A stretch of 36,402 nt of DNA, from assembly GCA_910578455.1 (NCBI GenBank), contig CAJTQA010000036.1, positions 1 through 36,402 of the forward strand. The letters are read 5' to 3'. The notes below the pieces were generated by a model, which worked only from the letters and a program-made list of their open reading frames with translations, was not told where the DNA came from and searched no databases. The translations under genes and the position numbers were made by a program. The stretch's first letter is position 1. Every line of letters starts with the position of its first letter. The stretch is from an uncultured Dorea sp. Its GTDB lineage: Bacteria; Bacillota; Clostridia; Lachnospirales; Lachnospiraceae. Below, in pieces: positions 20,918 to 28,756 of the stretch.

Positions 20918-22198
20918 TTGGACTCGGGTGACGCCACGCAACTAATTATTCTATTTATATTGCTGATGCTTTCCGCATTCTTCTCGTCTGCGGAGACAGC
21001 TTTGACAACGGTAAACAAAATCCGGATCCGCAGCCTTGCTGAAGAAGGCAGCAAGCGCGCAAAAACTGTATTGAAAATCACTGACGACTCCAGCAAGATG
21101 CTCAGCGCTATCCTGATCGGCAACAACATCGTGAATCTTTCGGCCGCATCGCTTACCACTTCCCTTGCCTACAGCCTGGGGGGCTCCATGGTGGCAGTAT
21201 GTAACGCCGCGCTGACCGTCGCTATACTTTTATTCGGGGAGATCACGCCAAAAACAATGGCTACTATCCATGCGGAAAAGATGTCCCTCCTCTATGCAGG
21301 CATTATCAATTTTTTCATAACTATTGCCACGCCTGTCATTTTCCTGATCAACGGGCTGTCAAGAGGAGTTCTCATGCTGCTCCGGGTAGATCCGAACGCC
21401 AGGAATAACACAATGACCGAGACGGAGCTTCGTACCATCGTGGATGTCAGCCACGAAGACGGCGTTATAGAATCCGATGAAAAAGAGATGATCTATAACG
21501 TATTTGACCTGGGCGACGCCAAGGCAAAGGATGTCATGGTGCCGAGAGTTCATGTGACATTTGCAGATATAAACAGCACTTACAAAGAACTGATTGAAAT
21601 CTTCCGGGAAGATAAATTTACACGTCTCCCTGTTTTTGAGGAGACTACCGACAATGTAGTCGGCACGATCAACATGAAAGATCTTCTCTTATTTGACAAC
21701 ACGAAAGAATTTCATGTGAAAGATATCCTGCGGGAAGCTTATTTCACATACGAATACAAAAACATCTCGGAATTGCTTGTGGAGATGCGCCAGGCTTCTT
21801 TTAACATTGCCGTCGTGCTGGACGAATACGGCGAAACCGCCGGACTGATCACTCTCGAAGACCTTCTGGAAGAAATCGTCGGCGAGATTCATGACGAATA
21901 TGACGAAAATGAAGAGGACTTTATACAGGAGATTTCTCCTTTGGAATATATGATCGAGGCCTCTATGAATTTAGATGACTTAAATGACCGGCTGAATCTT
22001 GACTTCGAGTCCGAGGATTATGACTCCCTCGGCGGATTCATCATCGAGCGGCTGGACCGTTTCCCTGAGATCGGAGATTCCGTTGTCACCGAGGACGGGA
22101 TAAAGCTTATCATAGAGTCTCTGGATAAGAACCGGATAGAGTCTGTCCATATGTATCTGCCGGAAAAAACCGAGCGCGGAGATAACCCGGCAAAATAA
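20918..22198 (+). CDS. Hemolysin-family / CorC-HlyC membrane protein (DUF21, CBS pair)
   Basis: 426 residues. The N-terminal DUF21 membrane domain (about 1-180) has four hydrophobic segments and opens with ILLMLSAFFSSAETALT. Then come a tandem CBS pair (about 200-320: VPRVHVTFADINSTYKELIEIF; VLDEYGETAGLITLEDLLEEIVGEI) and a C-terminal CorC_HlyC domain. Relatives (YhdP, MpfA, CorC) act in Mg2+ efflux; true hemolysis is unlikely. The start appears to be TTG at 20918, 11 bases past AGGAG; an ATG at 20907 is out of frame. A TTG start and long spacing suggest modest translation. Confidence 0.9.
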   Translation: MDSGDATQLIILFILLMLSAFFSSAETALTTVNKIRIRSLAEEGSKRAKTVLKITDDSSKMLSAILIGNNIVNLSAASLTTSLAYSLGGSMVAVCNAALTVAILLFGEITPKTMATIHAEKMSLLYAGIINFFITIATPVIFLINGLSRGVLMLLRVDPNARNNTMTETELRTIVDVSHEDGVIESDEKEMIYNVFDLGDAKAKDVMVPRVHVTFADINSTYKELIEIFREDKFTRLPVFEETTDNVVGTINMKDLLLFDNTKEFHVKDILREAYFTYEYKNISELLVEMRQASFNIAVVLDEYGETAGLITLEDLLEEIVGEIHDEYDENEEDFIQEISPLEYMIEASMNLDDLNDRLNLDFESEDYDSLGGFIIERLDRFPEIGDSVVTEDGIKLIIESLDKNRIESVHMYLPEKTERGDNPAK

Positions 22199-22212
22199 TC
22201 ATGCTATAATAT

Positions 22213-22252
22213 AAAACAGCCCATTTTGCAAGAGCAGGGCTGTTTTATTATT
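22213..22252. terminator. Bidirectional intrinsic terminator
   Basis: A perfect 10-base-pair stem AAAACAGCCC / GGGCTGTTTT (22213-22246), followed by ATTATT on the plus strand; the minus side ends in an A/T-rich TTTTATATTATAG. It separates the convergent CorC-like and EamA genes. Confidence 0.8.
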
Positions 22253-22260
22253 CAGATCAA

Positions 22261-23160
22261 TCAACTTTTTCCGTCTGTATTTTCCGGCATGCCAAACACC
22301 GCCAGGGCAGCCGTTGTCAGCACAAGCCCCATCACCGCAAGGATCGTTGGTTTCTCTGAAAAGAAGAGAAATCCGAACAGCATCGCAGCCACCGGTTCCC
22401 CCGCAGCCAGTATAGATGCTTTCCCCGTCTCTATATAATTCAGTGAAACCGTGTAAAATACATAAGGCAGTACGGACGTAACCAGTGCATTGACAAGCAT
22501 AAAAAGCTGCATCTTCACGCCTCCTCCTACAGTAACCCTGTAAATGCATTTCCAGTCCGTCACAGGAGCTAAAACAGCAGCGCTGATCAGCATGCAGTAA
22601 AAGATCATTGTAAATGCATGGTACTCTTTCCTTGCAGACTCTTTGCTCACAAGGCTGTACATCGCATAGAAGAACGCCGCCAGCACTCCAAATCCTATCC
22701 CTGCTGCCGACCATCTCATCCCTGCGCCAGCCTCCAGGACCCCGCTTACCAAAACGCACCCCGTTAAGGCAAGCGCCATGCACCCCAGTTTCTTTGCCGT
22801 TATCTTCTCCCCAAACAGTACCGCCGCAAGAAACAACACGAATATGGGAGACATGCTCAAAAGCACAGCCGCCAAAGACAGCGTCACTTCTTTAATCGCC
22901 GCATTATATGCCAGCATGACCCCGAGTATCCCACAGAACCCGCCCAGCGCAAATATCCATATATCCTTTATCTTTATGCTAAACAGCCGCCTGTCATGCA
23001 GGCAGATTGCCGCTGCCATCACACAGACTGCCACTGCAAGCCTGGATTCCGCCACCGTATATCCGTCCATGCCAAGCCCCGTAAGGATTCGCACAAAAAT
23101 CCCCCCGGAGCCCCACATGATCCCGGACAGCACCGGCAGCAAACCAACCATCTTCCTCAT
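22261..23160 (-). CDS. EamA/DMT-family transporter
   Basis: 299 residues, about ten hydrophobic segments in two five-helix halves typical of EamA (RhaT/YdcZ-like) drug/metabolite transporters. It begins LLPVLSGIMWGSGGIFVRIL, a usual first helix, and has a second conserved block near ASILAAGEPVAAMLFGFLFFSE. Substrate unknown. It follows the GTPase-nuclease gene by 15 bases on the same strand, with GAGGAG 11 bases before the ATG, so it is probably third in that operon. Confidence 0.9.
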   Translation of the reverse strand: MRKMVGLLPVLSGIMWGSGGIFVRILTGLGMDGYTVAESRLAVAVCVMAAAICLHDRRLFSIKIKDIWIFALGGFCGILGVMLAYNAAIKEVTLSLAAVLLSMSPIFVLFLAAVLFGEKITAKKLGCMALALTGCVLVSGVLEAGAGMRWSAAGIGFGVLAAFFYAMYSLVSKESARKEYHAFTMIFYCMLISAAVLAPVTDWKCIYRVTVGGGVKMQLFMLVNALVTSVLPYVFYTVSLNYIETGKASILAAGEPVAAMLFGFLFFSEKPTILAVMGLVLTTAALAVFGMPENTDGKS

Positions 23161-23175
23161 GCCTGTCTATTCTCC

Positions 23176-25899
23176 TCACTGCATATTCTTCTTCCCAAGC
23201 CTCACATCTTCCATCTCTTTCTTCAGCTCTCCATCCATCGCATCAAAGAGATAGTTTTTTGTGCCTCTCTCCTGTTTACCCCACTCGTCTTCCATCTGCT
23301 TTCTCACAAGCTCCACTTCCTCAAAAAACTCCCTTGCCGACACCAGGGTACCCCCCTGTCCCAGCGTCACTACCTGCTCTACGCCGTCTGAGGTGACCAC
23401 CGTAACATGGTATTTTTTCCCTATCTCGTGCACCACTTTCTCGATATACTGGTCTGCAGTCTCCGATTCTTTTGTGTAGACCACATGAATATTATGGTAC
23501 TTCTGGATTTCCAGCGCATAGCCGTCCACTTTATATGCGTCAAAGACAAGAATCACCGTACATTTTTTGAATCCCTGGTAATTACAGAGGATATCCATAA
23601 GCTTTCCCCTGGCCCCCTCGATGTTATCTCTGGCAAGTTCTTTTAAATCATCCCACGCAAAAATGACATTATAGCCATCTACCAGAAGGTATTCCTTTAA
23701 ATGCTCTTCTCTCTTTTTGCTCCTTTTTTCAGATGCGGATGACACCGTTTTTGATGAAGGCGGCACCTTTGACTCATATTTCCCGTAAGTACGGATAAAG
23801 ATCTCCTCAAGCTCCCTGTCTTCTTTCCTGTACGCGGAATACATCTGGGCGGCCTTTTTACCGGATGGGAGGCGCACCGCACCTTTCTTTTCCTGCATTT
23901 TTCCGTCAGCCCCATCCGTTTCCTCCGCCAGCCATTTTTTCAGCCGGCTTTCTATGTGCATATAATCCGCCACCTCATGCCACGGCACATAAAAGCCTGC
24001 CCCATGAGCGCAGAATATGGAGCCTGTCGGGTTGTCCATATCTTTTTCCGGGTCATATCCAATCTCTTCCACCACTTTTTCCTGATCACGGCACGGTTCA
24101 TATCCTTTAAACTCAAGGGATATCCTTCCCCTCCCCCTGGTGTATGCCAGAACCTCTTTCTGATAATCACGCATCGCCGTCACCGGGGCTTTCCCGGTAA
24201 GCGCCGTCATATCTCCCATCGTCTCCGGGGCGTCTGCCTCTCCGTGCATCCTCTGGATGTCCGTCATCGCACGCCCTGTCATCTCTGACGGTATTTCCAG
24301 GCAGAATGCGTAATAGGGCTCCAGAAGAACGCTTTCCGCCTGCATAAGCCCCTGCCTCACGGCACGGTAAGTTGACTGCCGGAAATCCCCGCCTTCAGTA
24401 TGTTTCAGGTGGGCGCGCCCTGCTGCCAGCGTAATCTTCATGTCCGTGACAGCCGAACCCGTCAATACGCCCCGGTGGGTCTTTTCCGCCAGATGGGCAA
24501 GAATGAGCCTCTGCCAGTTCTTGTCCAGTTCGTCCTCGCTGCACGCCGTGCCAAATACAAGGCCGCTGCCCTCCGCCCCCGGCTCCAGGATAAGATGCAC
24601 CTCCGCATAATGGCGGAGCGGCTCATAATGGCCCACTCCCTCCGCCGCCGTCCGGATAGTCTCCTTATATACGATATTTCCGGGGCCGAACTCAACCGGA
24701 ATTCCAAACCGCTCCAGTATCAGCCTCTTTAAAATCTCCGTCTGCACTTCCCCCATAAGCCTTGTATGGATTTCCCCCAGCTCTTCGTTCCAGACGATTT
24801 TGAGCATCGGGTCTTCCTCCTCAAGCTGCCGGAGATTCAAAAGCATCTTATGGGCGTCTACGCCGTCAGGAAATATGACCTGATAGTTAAGAACCGGCTC
24901 CAACACAGGGGATTTTGCCTGCCCCTCGCTTCCGATTCCCTGTCCGGCATATGTGCTGTTAAGCCCCGTGACCGCGCAGACCATGCCTGCCCGCGCTTCT
25001 TGGACGGCCTCATACTTTTCGCCGGAATAGACGCGTATCTGGTTGACTTTCTCTTCATCAGCCAGGACATCCTTCACTCTCAGGCTGCCCTCTGTGACTT
25101 TCAGATGCGTCAGGCGGTTCCCCTGAGAATCGCGGGATATCTTGAATACCTTTGCGCCGATCTTATCCTTTCCCGCTCCTTCCGCCGTACTGTCTTTTCC
25201 GACGCATGCCCCGGCATACCGCTCAATCCCCTCCAGGAACTCCTTAACTCCTTCATTCCTTAATGCTGCCCCGAAGTAGCAAGGAAATACTTTCCTTTCC
25301 GCAACCATCTCTGCGATAAGCCCCTCTTCAAGCTCCCCCTTTTCCAGATACTGCTCCATCGCCTCTTCACTCAGAACCGCAATATTTTCAAAAAACTGAT
25401 CGCCGTCCTTTTCGGGCGTCTCTTTCATTCCATGAAAAGAAACGCAGCCTTCATCAAGGCTGCGGCCCAATTCTTTCAGAAGGACGGTTTCATCCGTTCC
25501 CTCCTGATCCATCTTATTTACAAAAAGGAATACGGGAACCCGGTACGCGCAAAGAAGCCTCCACAATGTACGGGTATGGCCCTGTACGCCGTCCGCCCCG
25601 TTGATTACCAGCACCGCTGCATCCAGTATGCTAAGCGTCCTCTCCATCTCAGCGGAAAAATCCACATGGCCGGGAGTGTCTAAGAGCGTCACCTGCATAT
25701 CCCCGGCGGCAAATACCGCCTGCTTTGAAAATATCGTAATGCCCCGCTCCTTTTCCAGGTCATCCGTATCCAAAAACGCATCGCCGTGGTCTACGCGCCC
25801 CTGTTTCCTTATCTTTCCCGTCAGGTACAGGATGCTCTCGGAAAGGGTCGTCTTCCCTGCGTCTACATGCGCCAGGATTCCAATCACAATATTCTTCAT
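23176..25899 (-). CDS. TetM-like ribosomal GTPase fused to a C-terminal YacP/Rae1-type NYN nuclease
   Basis: 907 residues. Residues 1 to about 680 form an EF-G/TetM-type GTPase: G1 AHVDAGKTT (10-18), RGIT (52-55), DTPGH (74-78), NKMD (128-131), then domains II-V, ending with the HGAGFYVPW block of TetM-like translation factors. A Lys/Glu/Ser-rich linker follows. Residues about 736-875 match the YacP/Rae1 NYN domain: LLVDGYNVIFAWDDLKEL, VILVFDAYKV, YTKESETAD, VVTSDGVEQ and SAREFFEEVE, with acidic residues Asp741, Asp787, Asp816 and Asp838 in the motifs. Rae1 of B. subtilis cuts mRNA in the ribosomal A site; TetM binds there to release drug. The fusion suggests one protein that visits the A site and cuts RNA (inference). 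Start: ATG at 25899 overlaps the upstream stop (TGATG); a GTG at 25902 is possible. No Shine-Dalgarno is seen, so it is probably coupled. Confidence 0.88.
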   Translation of the reverse strand: MKNIVIGILAHVDAGKTTLSESILYLTGKIRKQGRVDHGDAFLDTDDLEKERGITIFSKQAVFAAGDMQVTLLDTPGHVDFSAEMERTLSILDAAVLVINGADGVQGHTRTLWRLLCAYRVPVFLFVNKMDQEGTDETVLLKELGRSLDEGCVSFHGMKETPEKDGDQFFENIAVLSEEAMEQYLEKGELEEGLIAEMVAERKVFPCYFGAALRNEGVKEFLEGIERYAGACVGKDSTAEGAGKDKIGAKVFKISRDSQGNRLTHLKVTEGSLRVKDVLADEEKVNQIRVYSGEKYEAVQEARAGMVCAVTGLNSTYAGQGIGSEGQAKSPVLEPVLNYQVIFPDGVDAHKMLLNLRQLEEEDPMLKIVWNEELGEIHTRLMGEVQTEILKRLILERFGIPVEFGPGNIVYKETIRTAAEGVGHYEPLRHYAEVHLILEPGAEGSGLVFGTACSEDELDKNWQRLILAHLAEKTHRGVLTGSAVTDMKITLAAGRAHLKHTEGGDFRQSTYRAVRQGLMQAESVLLEPYYAFCLEIPSEMTGRAMTDIQRMHGEADAPETMGDMTALTGKAPVTAMRDYQKEVLAYTRGRGRISLEFKGYEPCRDQEKVVEEIGYDPEKDMDNPTGSIFCAHGAGFYVPWHEVADYMHIESRLKKWLAEETDGADGKMQEKKGAVRLPSGKKAAQMYSAYRKEDRELEEIFIRTYGKYESKVPPSSKTVSSASEKRSKKREEHLKEYLLVDGYNVIFAWDDLKELARDNIEGARGKLMDILCNYQGFKKCTVILVFDAYKVDGYALEIQKYHNIHVVYTKESETADQYIEKVVHEIGKKYHVTVVTSDGVEQVVTLGQGGTLVSAREFFEEVELVRKQMEDEWGKQERGTKNYLFDAMDGELKKEMEDVRLGKKNMQ

Positions 25900-26642
25900 C
25901 ACTGTTTCTGAACGTACTTTTCCTTCAGCTCTTTTACTTTTGCATTGTATGCCGTATTTTGTTTCTGCTGAAGGAGAGTTGCCTTAATAGACTCTTTTAC
26001 GTCTTCATAAGGCGTCTCTTTTGCCTCGCTCTTTCCTTCCACTTTAATCAGATGATATCCGAAACTTGTCTTAACAGGACCGATAACCTTTCCTGCCTCT
26101 CCGCCAAACGCCGCCTTTTCAAACTCCGGAACCATCTGTCCTTTCCCGAATTCTCCCAGGTCGCCGCCCCGCTGTCCTGACGGGCATGTTGAATACTCTT
26201 TTGCCGCATCCTCGAAAGTTTTTTCGCCGTTCTCAAGAGCCGACAGGATCTCCTCGCATTTTTCCTGCGTATCCGTCAGAATATGCTTTGCGCGCACCGT
26301 CTCTCCCTTGGCAAACTGAGCCTTGTTAGACTCATAATACCTTTCCGCCTCTTCATCTGCGACACCGATATCCTTGATTGTCATGGAGATCATCATCTGT
26401 GCTAAAATATCTTTTCTCGCACCTTCCATGATCTTTTTAAACTCTTCTGTCTCGTCAAGTTTTTCCTCTTCTCCCAGTTTCGTAAACATGCGGAGCGCGA
26501 TAAGCTGCTCCAGGCATTGCTGACGGAACTGCGGGTTCGTGCGGTACGCCTGCTGTTCCTTTGGAACATTTTCCATAAAATCATCAAGGTCTTTTTCTGT
26601 AACCTCTTCGCCTGCTACAATTGCCAATACTTTGTCATCCAT
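25899..26642 (-). CDS. Cytosolic parvulin-type peptidylprolyl isomerase
   Basis: 247 residues from the ATG at 26642 (MDDKVLAIVAGEEVTEKD), 9 bases after GGAG; the frame extends 19 codons upstream but without a site. An N-terminal SurA/PrsA-like helical chaperone part (about 1-110) precedes a parvulin domain (about 115-210): VRAKHILTDT, GGDLGEFGKGQMVPEFEKAAF and FGYHLIKVE. There is no signal peptide or lipobox, so unlike PrsA it should be cytosolic. It assists folding by prolyl cis-trans isomerisation. It overlaps the GTPase-nuclease gene by one base. Confidence 0.92.
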   Translation of the reverse strand: MDDKVLAIVAGEEVTEKDLDDFMENVPKEQQAYRTNPQFRQQCLEQLIALRMFTKLGEEEKLDETEEFKKIMEGARKDILAQMMISMTIKDIGVADEEAERYYESNKAQFAKGETVRAKHILTDTQEKCEEILSALENGEKTFEDAAKEYSTCPSGQRGGDLGEFGKGQMVPEFEKAAFGGEAGKVIGPVKTSFGYHLIKVEGKSEAKETPYEDVKESIKATLLQQKQNTAYNAKVKELKEKYVQKQ

Positions 26643-26697
26643 AAATTTCTCCAATCCGTCCGCCCTTTCACCGACGGCTCTCGTATATTCCGTACCC

Positions 26698-26726
26698 ATT
26701 ATATCTTATCTTGATTTTTGATACAA
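26698..26726 (-). promoter_or_regulatory. Sigma-A promoter of the parvulin-GTPase-EamA operon
   Basis: Minus strand -35 TTGTAT (26726-26721), 17 bases, -10 TATAAT (26703-26698), 55 bases before the start. Confidence 0.6.
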
Positions 26727-26738
26727 CCGCAATCTCAT

Positions 26739-27173
26739 TTAATAGTCATAATAATCGTCGTTTTTCCGTCTTCCGCCGCCGAACATTGAGCGGATCAGCC
26801 TGAAAAGGCCAAGCACTGCCGCCCGCACCACTACAAACACGAGGAACATTGCCATAAATCCTGCCACGCCCGCCACGATATCATCAAAATCCATCGTTCC
26901 GGTCCCGGTAATCCCCTGCCCAATCTCGATTGCAAATACAATCACGATAATTACTGTAAACACATATATCCAGGCAATTACCAGCACATGATTCTCACTC
27001 AGCAATTTAAACAGCGGATAAATGACAAACAGCATCCCCATCCCCAGAATCCCTATCACAAGGAAATGAAGCTCCTTATCCGAAAAAACAGTCTCAAAGC
27101 TATCGTTCCACGTCATGATCATATCGTGGATAACCGCAATCATCTTAACAATTACATATAAAAAATCAGCCAT
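26739..27173 (-). CDS. Small membrane protein of unknown function (144 aa)
   Basis: Not recognised. It has three strong hydrophobic spans (about 36-58, 64-84, 98-120), a short amphipathic start (MADFLYVIVKMIAVIH) and a polar, Tyr/Asp-ending tail (GGGRRKNDDYYDY). AAGGGA precedes the ATG by about 6 bases. It lies just after the TusA/YedE cluster but has its own promoter overlapping that cluster's terminator. No conserved catalytic residue is apparent; it could be a stress or envelope protein. Confidence 0.8.
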   Translation of the reverse strand: MADFLYVIVKMIAVIHDMIMTWNDSFETVFSDKELHFLVIGILGMGMLFVIYPLFKLLSENHVLVIAWIYVFTVIIVIVFAIEIGQGITGTGTMDFDDIVAGVAGFMAMFLVFVVVRAAVLGLFRLIRSMFGGGRRKNDDYYDY

Positions 27174-27219
27174 ACAATCCCTTTCTCTTTTGTCTCATAC
27201 TCCGTTTTGCAACACATGC

Positions 27220-27248
27220 ATTATAACGCAAAGACTGCCGAACATCAA
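27220..27248 (-). promoter_or_regulatory. Promoter overlapping the TusA terminator
   Basis: Minus strand -35 TTGATG (27248-27243), 17 bases, -10 TATAAT (27225-27220). The -35 lies within the loop of the hairpin at 27233-27259, so terminator and promoter are interlocked. Confidence 0.6.
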
Positions 27249-27261
27249 GTCCGGCAGTCCT
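27230..27261 (-). terminator. Hairpin after the tusA-like gene
   Basis: Stem GACTGCCG / CGGCAGTC, 11-base loop, then TTTG on the minus strand. The loop carries the next gene's -35. The T-run is short, so read-through is likely. Confidence 0.6.
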
Positions 27262-27293
27262 TTTGCTGCTTTATAGCCCATTTATTATACGGA

Positions 27294-27497
27294 TTATTCA
27301 ATGACAATCTCAAATCCGGTCTCAATCTCTTTTGTCGTAGCTTTTTTGCCGCGATCCTTCGCAAGCTTTTCTACATTCGTCTTCTGATGAGGCTCGCTTA
27401 CCAATACCTTCACCGGCTCGTTTGCTCCCTTTAGCGCCTCTGCTGTCAGCATGATGGGCTCCGGGCAGGAAAGTCCTCTTGCATCTACTTCTTTCAT
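27294..27497 (-). CDS. TusA-like sulfur/selenium carrier protein
   Basis: 67 residues of the TusA/SirA/YedF fold: the CPxP motif (GLSCPEPIM, active Cys at 11), then ALKGANEPVKVLVSEPHQKTNVEKLAKDRG split by family-conserved turns. Such proteins carry persulfide sulfur or selenium. A YedE-type membrane protein is 14 bases upstream, the usual partner. AGGAGG precedes the ATG. Sulfur versus selenium cannot be told without selenium genes in view. Confidence 0.92.
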   Translation of the reverse strand: MKEVDARGLSCPEPIMLTAEALKGANEPVKVLVSEPHQKTNVEKLAKDRGKKATTKEIETGFEIVIE

Positions 27498-27511
27498 GAT
27501 TCCAAGTCCTC

Positions 27512-28606
27512 CTATTTTATTTTTTCTCGTTTATTTGTGAACGCAATTACAAAACATACGATGATGCAGATGATCACTGCCGCCTGGCCTGCCGGAGTCG
27601 CCGCGCCTGCCACTACTTCTCCTGTCTCTGCATTCATGGCTGTTCCGCTGGACGCCAGTCCTAAATTGTGGCAGAGCGCCGCACCTACAAACAGGCCGAG
27701 CACTGTCACTGCCGCGTCAGACGATCCCTGGCCTGCCAGGATCAGCTGGCGAAGCGGACATCCTCCTGCAAGAACTGCCGCAAATCCAACAGCATACATA
27801 CCCAGGATGTTCCAGATATGGTTTGAATGAGCGATGATTCCCGGAGTGTCAAATCCCGGAACAAACTTTCCTGTCGCAACGTTAAATACAAGCATCACTA
27901 CAAAGACACCGCCAATCACTGTTAAAAGGTCAAAGTTCTTCATAAGGATCACATCACGGATGCCTCCTGCAAAGCACATTCTGGATTTCTGCGCGAGAGC
28001 TCCGAACACAAGCCCGCCGATCAGCGATAAGGTAATCGGAGCATGCATGCTGCCCGGGCCTGCCGCGCTTGCCTTTAAAAGACCCATAACTCCAAGAACC
28101 AGGATGCCGACGAGAAGAACCGGCAGCACTGCCCCGCTCTCCTTGCCCGTATCATGGGAACGCCCAAGGCTGAATCCCTGTTTCAGCGCAAATGTGCCTG
28201 TGGCAACGCCAAGGACAAATCCAACCAGAGCCACCCATGCATTCAGGTCGCCTGCCGACATACGGATGACCATACGGAGCGGGCATCCCAAAAATACAAG
28301 AGAACCTATCATAATCACCATGCCGAGCACAAAACGGATCATCGGCGAGGATCCTGCCGTCGAGCGGTACTCTTTTGTTGCCGCGGAGATGGCAAACGCT
28401 CCTAATACAAGTCCTACGATCTCAGGCCTTGCATACTGCACTACTTCCGCCTGGTGCATCCCAAGCGCTCCCGCCATGTCGCGCACAAAACACGCAATGC
28501 AGAATGCCATGTTGGCAGGGTTTCCGGAGTACGCCAGAATTGCGGCAACAACGCCGCAGAGAATTCCTGCCGCTGCAAGCTTTTTCTTTGAGTCATACAA
28601 ATTCAT
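27512..28606 (-). CDS. YeeE/YedE-family membrane protein (sulfur or selenium import)
   Basis: 364 residues, about 10-12 hydrophobic segments. The YedE/YeeE cysteine motifs are present: GCPLRMVIRMSAGD (about 108), a KSRMCFAGGIRDV segment (about 210) and GGCPLRQLILAGQGS (about 288). Structures of a YeeE relative show thiosulfate passing along such Cys residues; the YedE branch is linked to selenium metabolism. GAGGAAAG precedes the ATG. It leads a two-gene unit with the TusA-like protein. Confidence 0.9.
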   Translation of the reverse strand: MNLYDSKKKLAAAGILCGVVAAILAYSGNPANMAFCIACFVRDMAGALGMHQAEVVQYARPEIVGLVLGAFAISAATKEYRSTAGSSPMIRFVLGMVIMIGSLVFLGCPLRMVIRMSAGDLNAWVALVGFVLGVATGTFALKQGFSLGRSHDTGKESGAVLPVLLVGILVLGVMGLLKASAAGPGSMHAPITLSLIGGLVFGALAQKSRMCFAGGIRDVILMKNFDLLTVIGGVFVVMLVFNVATGKFVPGFDTPGIIAHSNHIWNILGMYAVGFAAVLAGGCPLRQLILAGQGSSDAAVTVLGLFVGAALCHNLGLASSGTAMNAETGEVVAGAATPAGQAAVIICIIVCFVIAFTNKREKIK

Positions 28607-28655
28607 GTAACTTTCCTCTCTTTCTCTAAAGTAACTATTTCATAACTACCCCTTT

Positions 28656-28685
28656 ATTATGAACTTGTATCACCGATGTGTCCAA
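28656..28685 (-). promoter_or_regulatory. Possible promoter of the yedE-tusA pair
   Basis: Minus strand TTGGAC (28685-28680), 18 bases, CATAAT (28661-28656). The -35 is poor; the position, between terminator and start, is right. Confidence 0.35.
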
Positions 28686-28698
28686 TTGATTATATCTT

Positions 28699-28744
28699 TA
28701 AACCCCCGCACATATAGAAATCGTCTATATGTGCGGGGGGGGGG
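28699..28744 (-). terminator. Terminator of citrate synthase with a ten-base C/G tract
   Basis: A perfect 16-base-pair stem (CCCCCGCACATATAGA / TCTATATGTGCGGGGG, loop five bases, 28703-28739), then TTTAAAG on the minus strand. The run of G extends to ten (28735-28744), five more than the stem can pair, so the stem can slip. Confidence 0.75.
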
Positions 28745-28756
28745 TTAAAAAAAGCG

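Noticed and set aside
23176..25899. Tetracycline resistance gene
   Set aside because: The TetM-like fold alone does not show resistance; the gene is in an ordinary chromosomal operon and carries a nuclease domain that Tet proteins lack.
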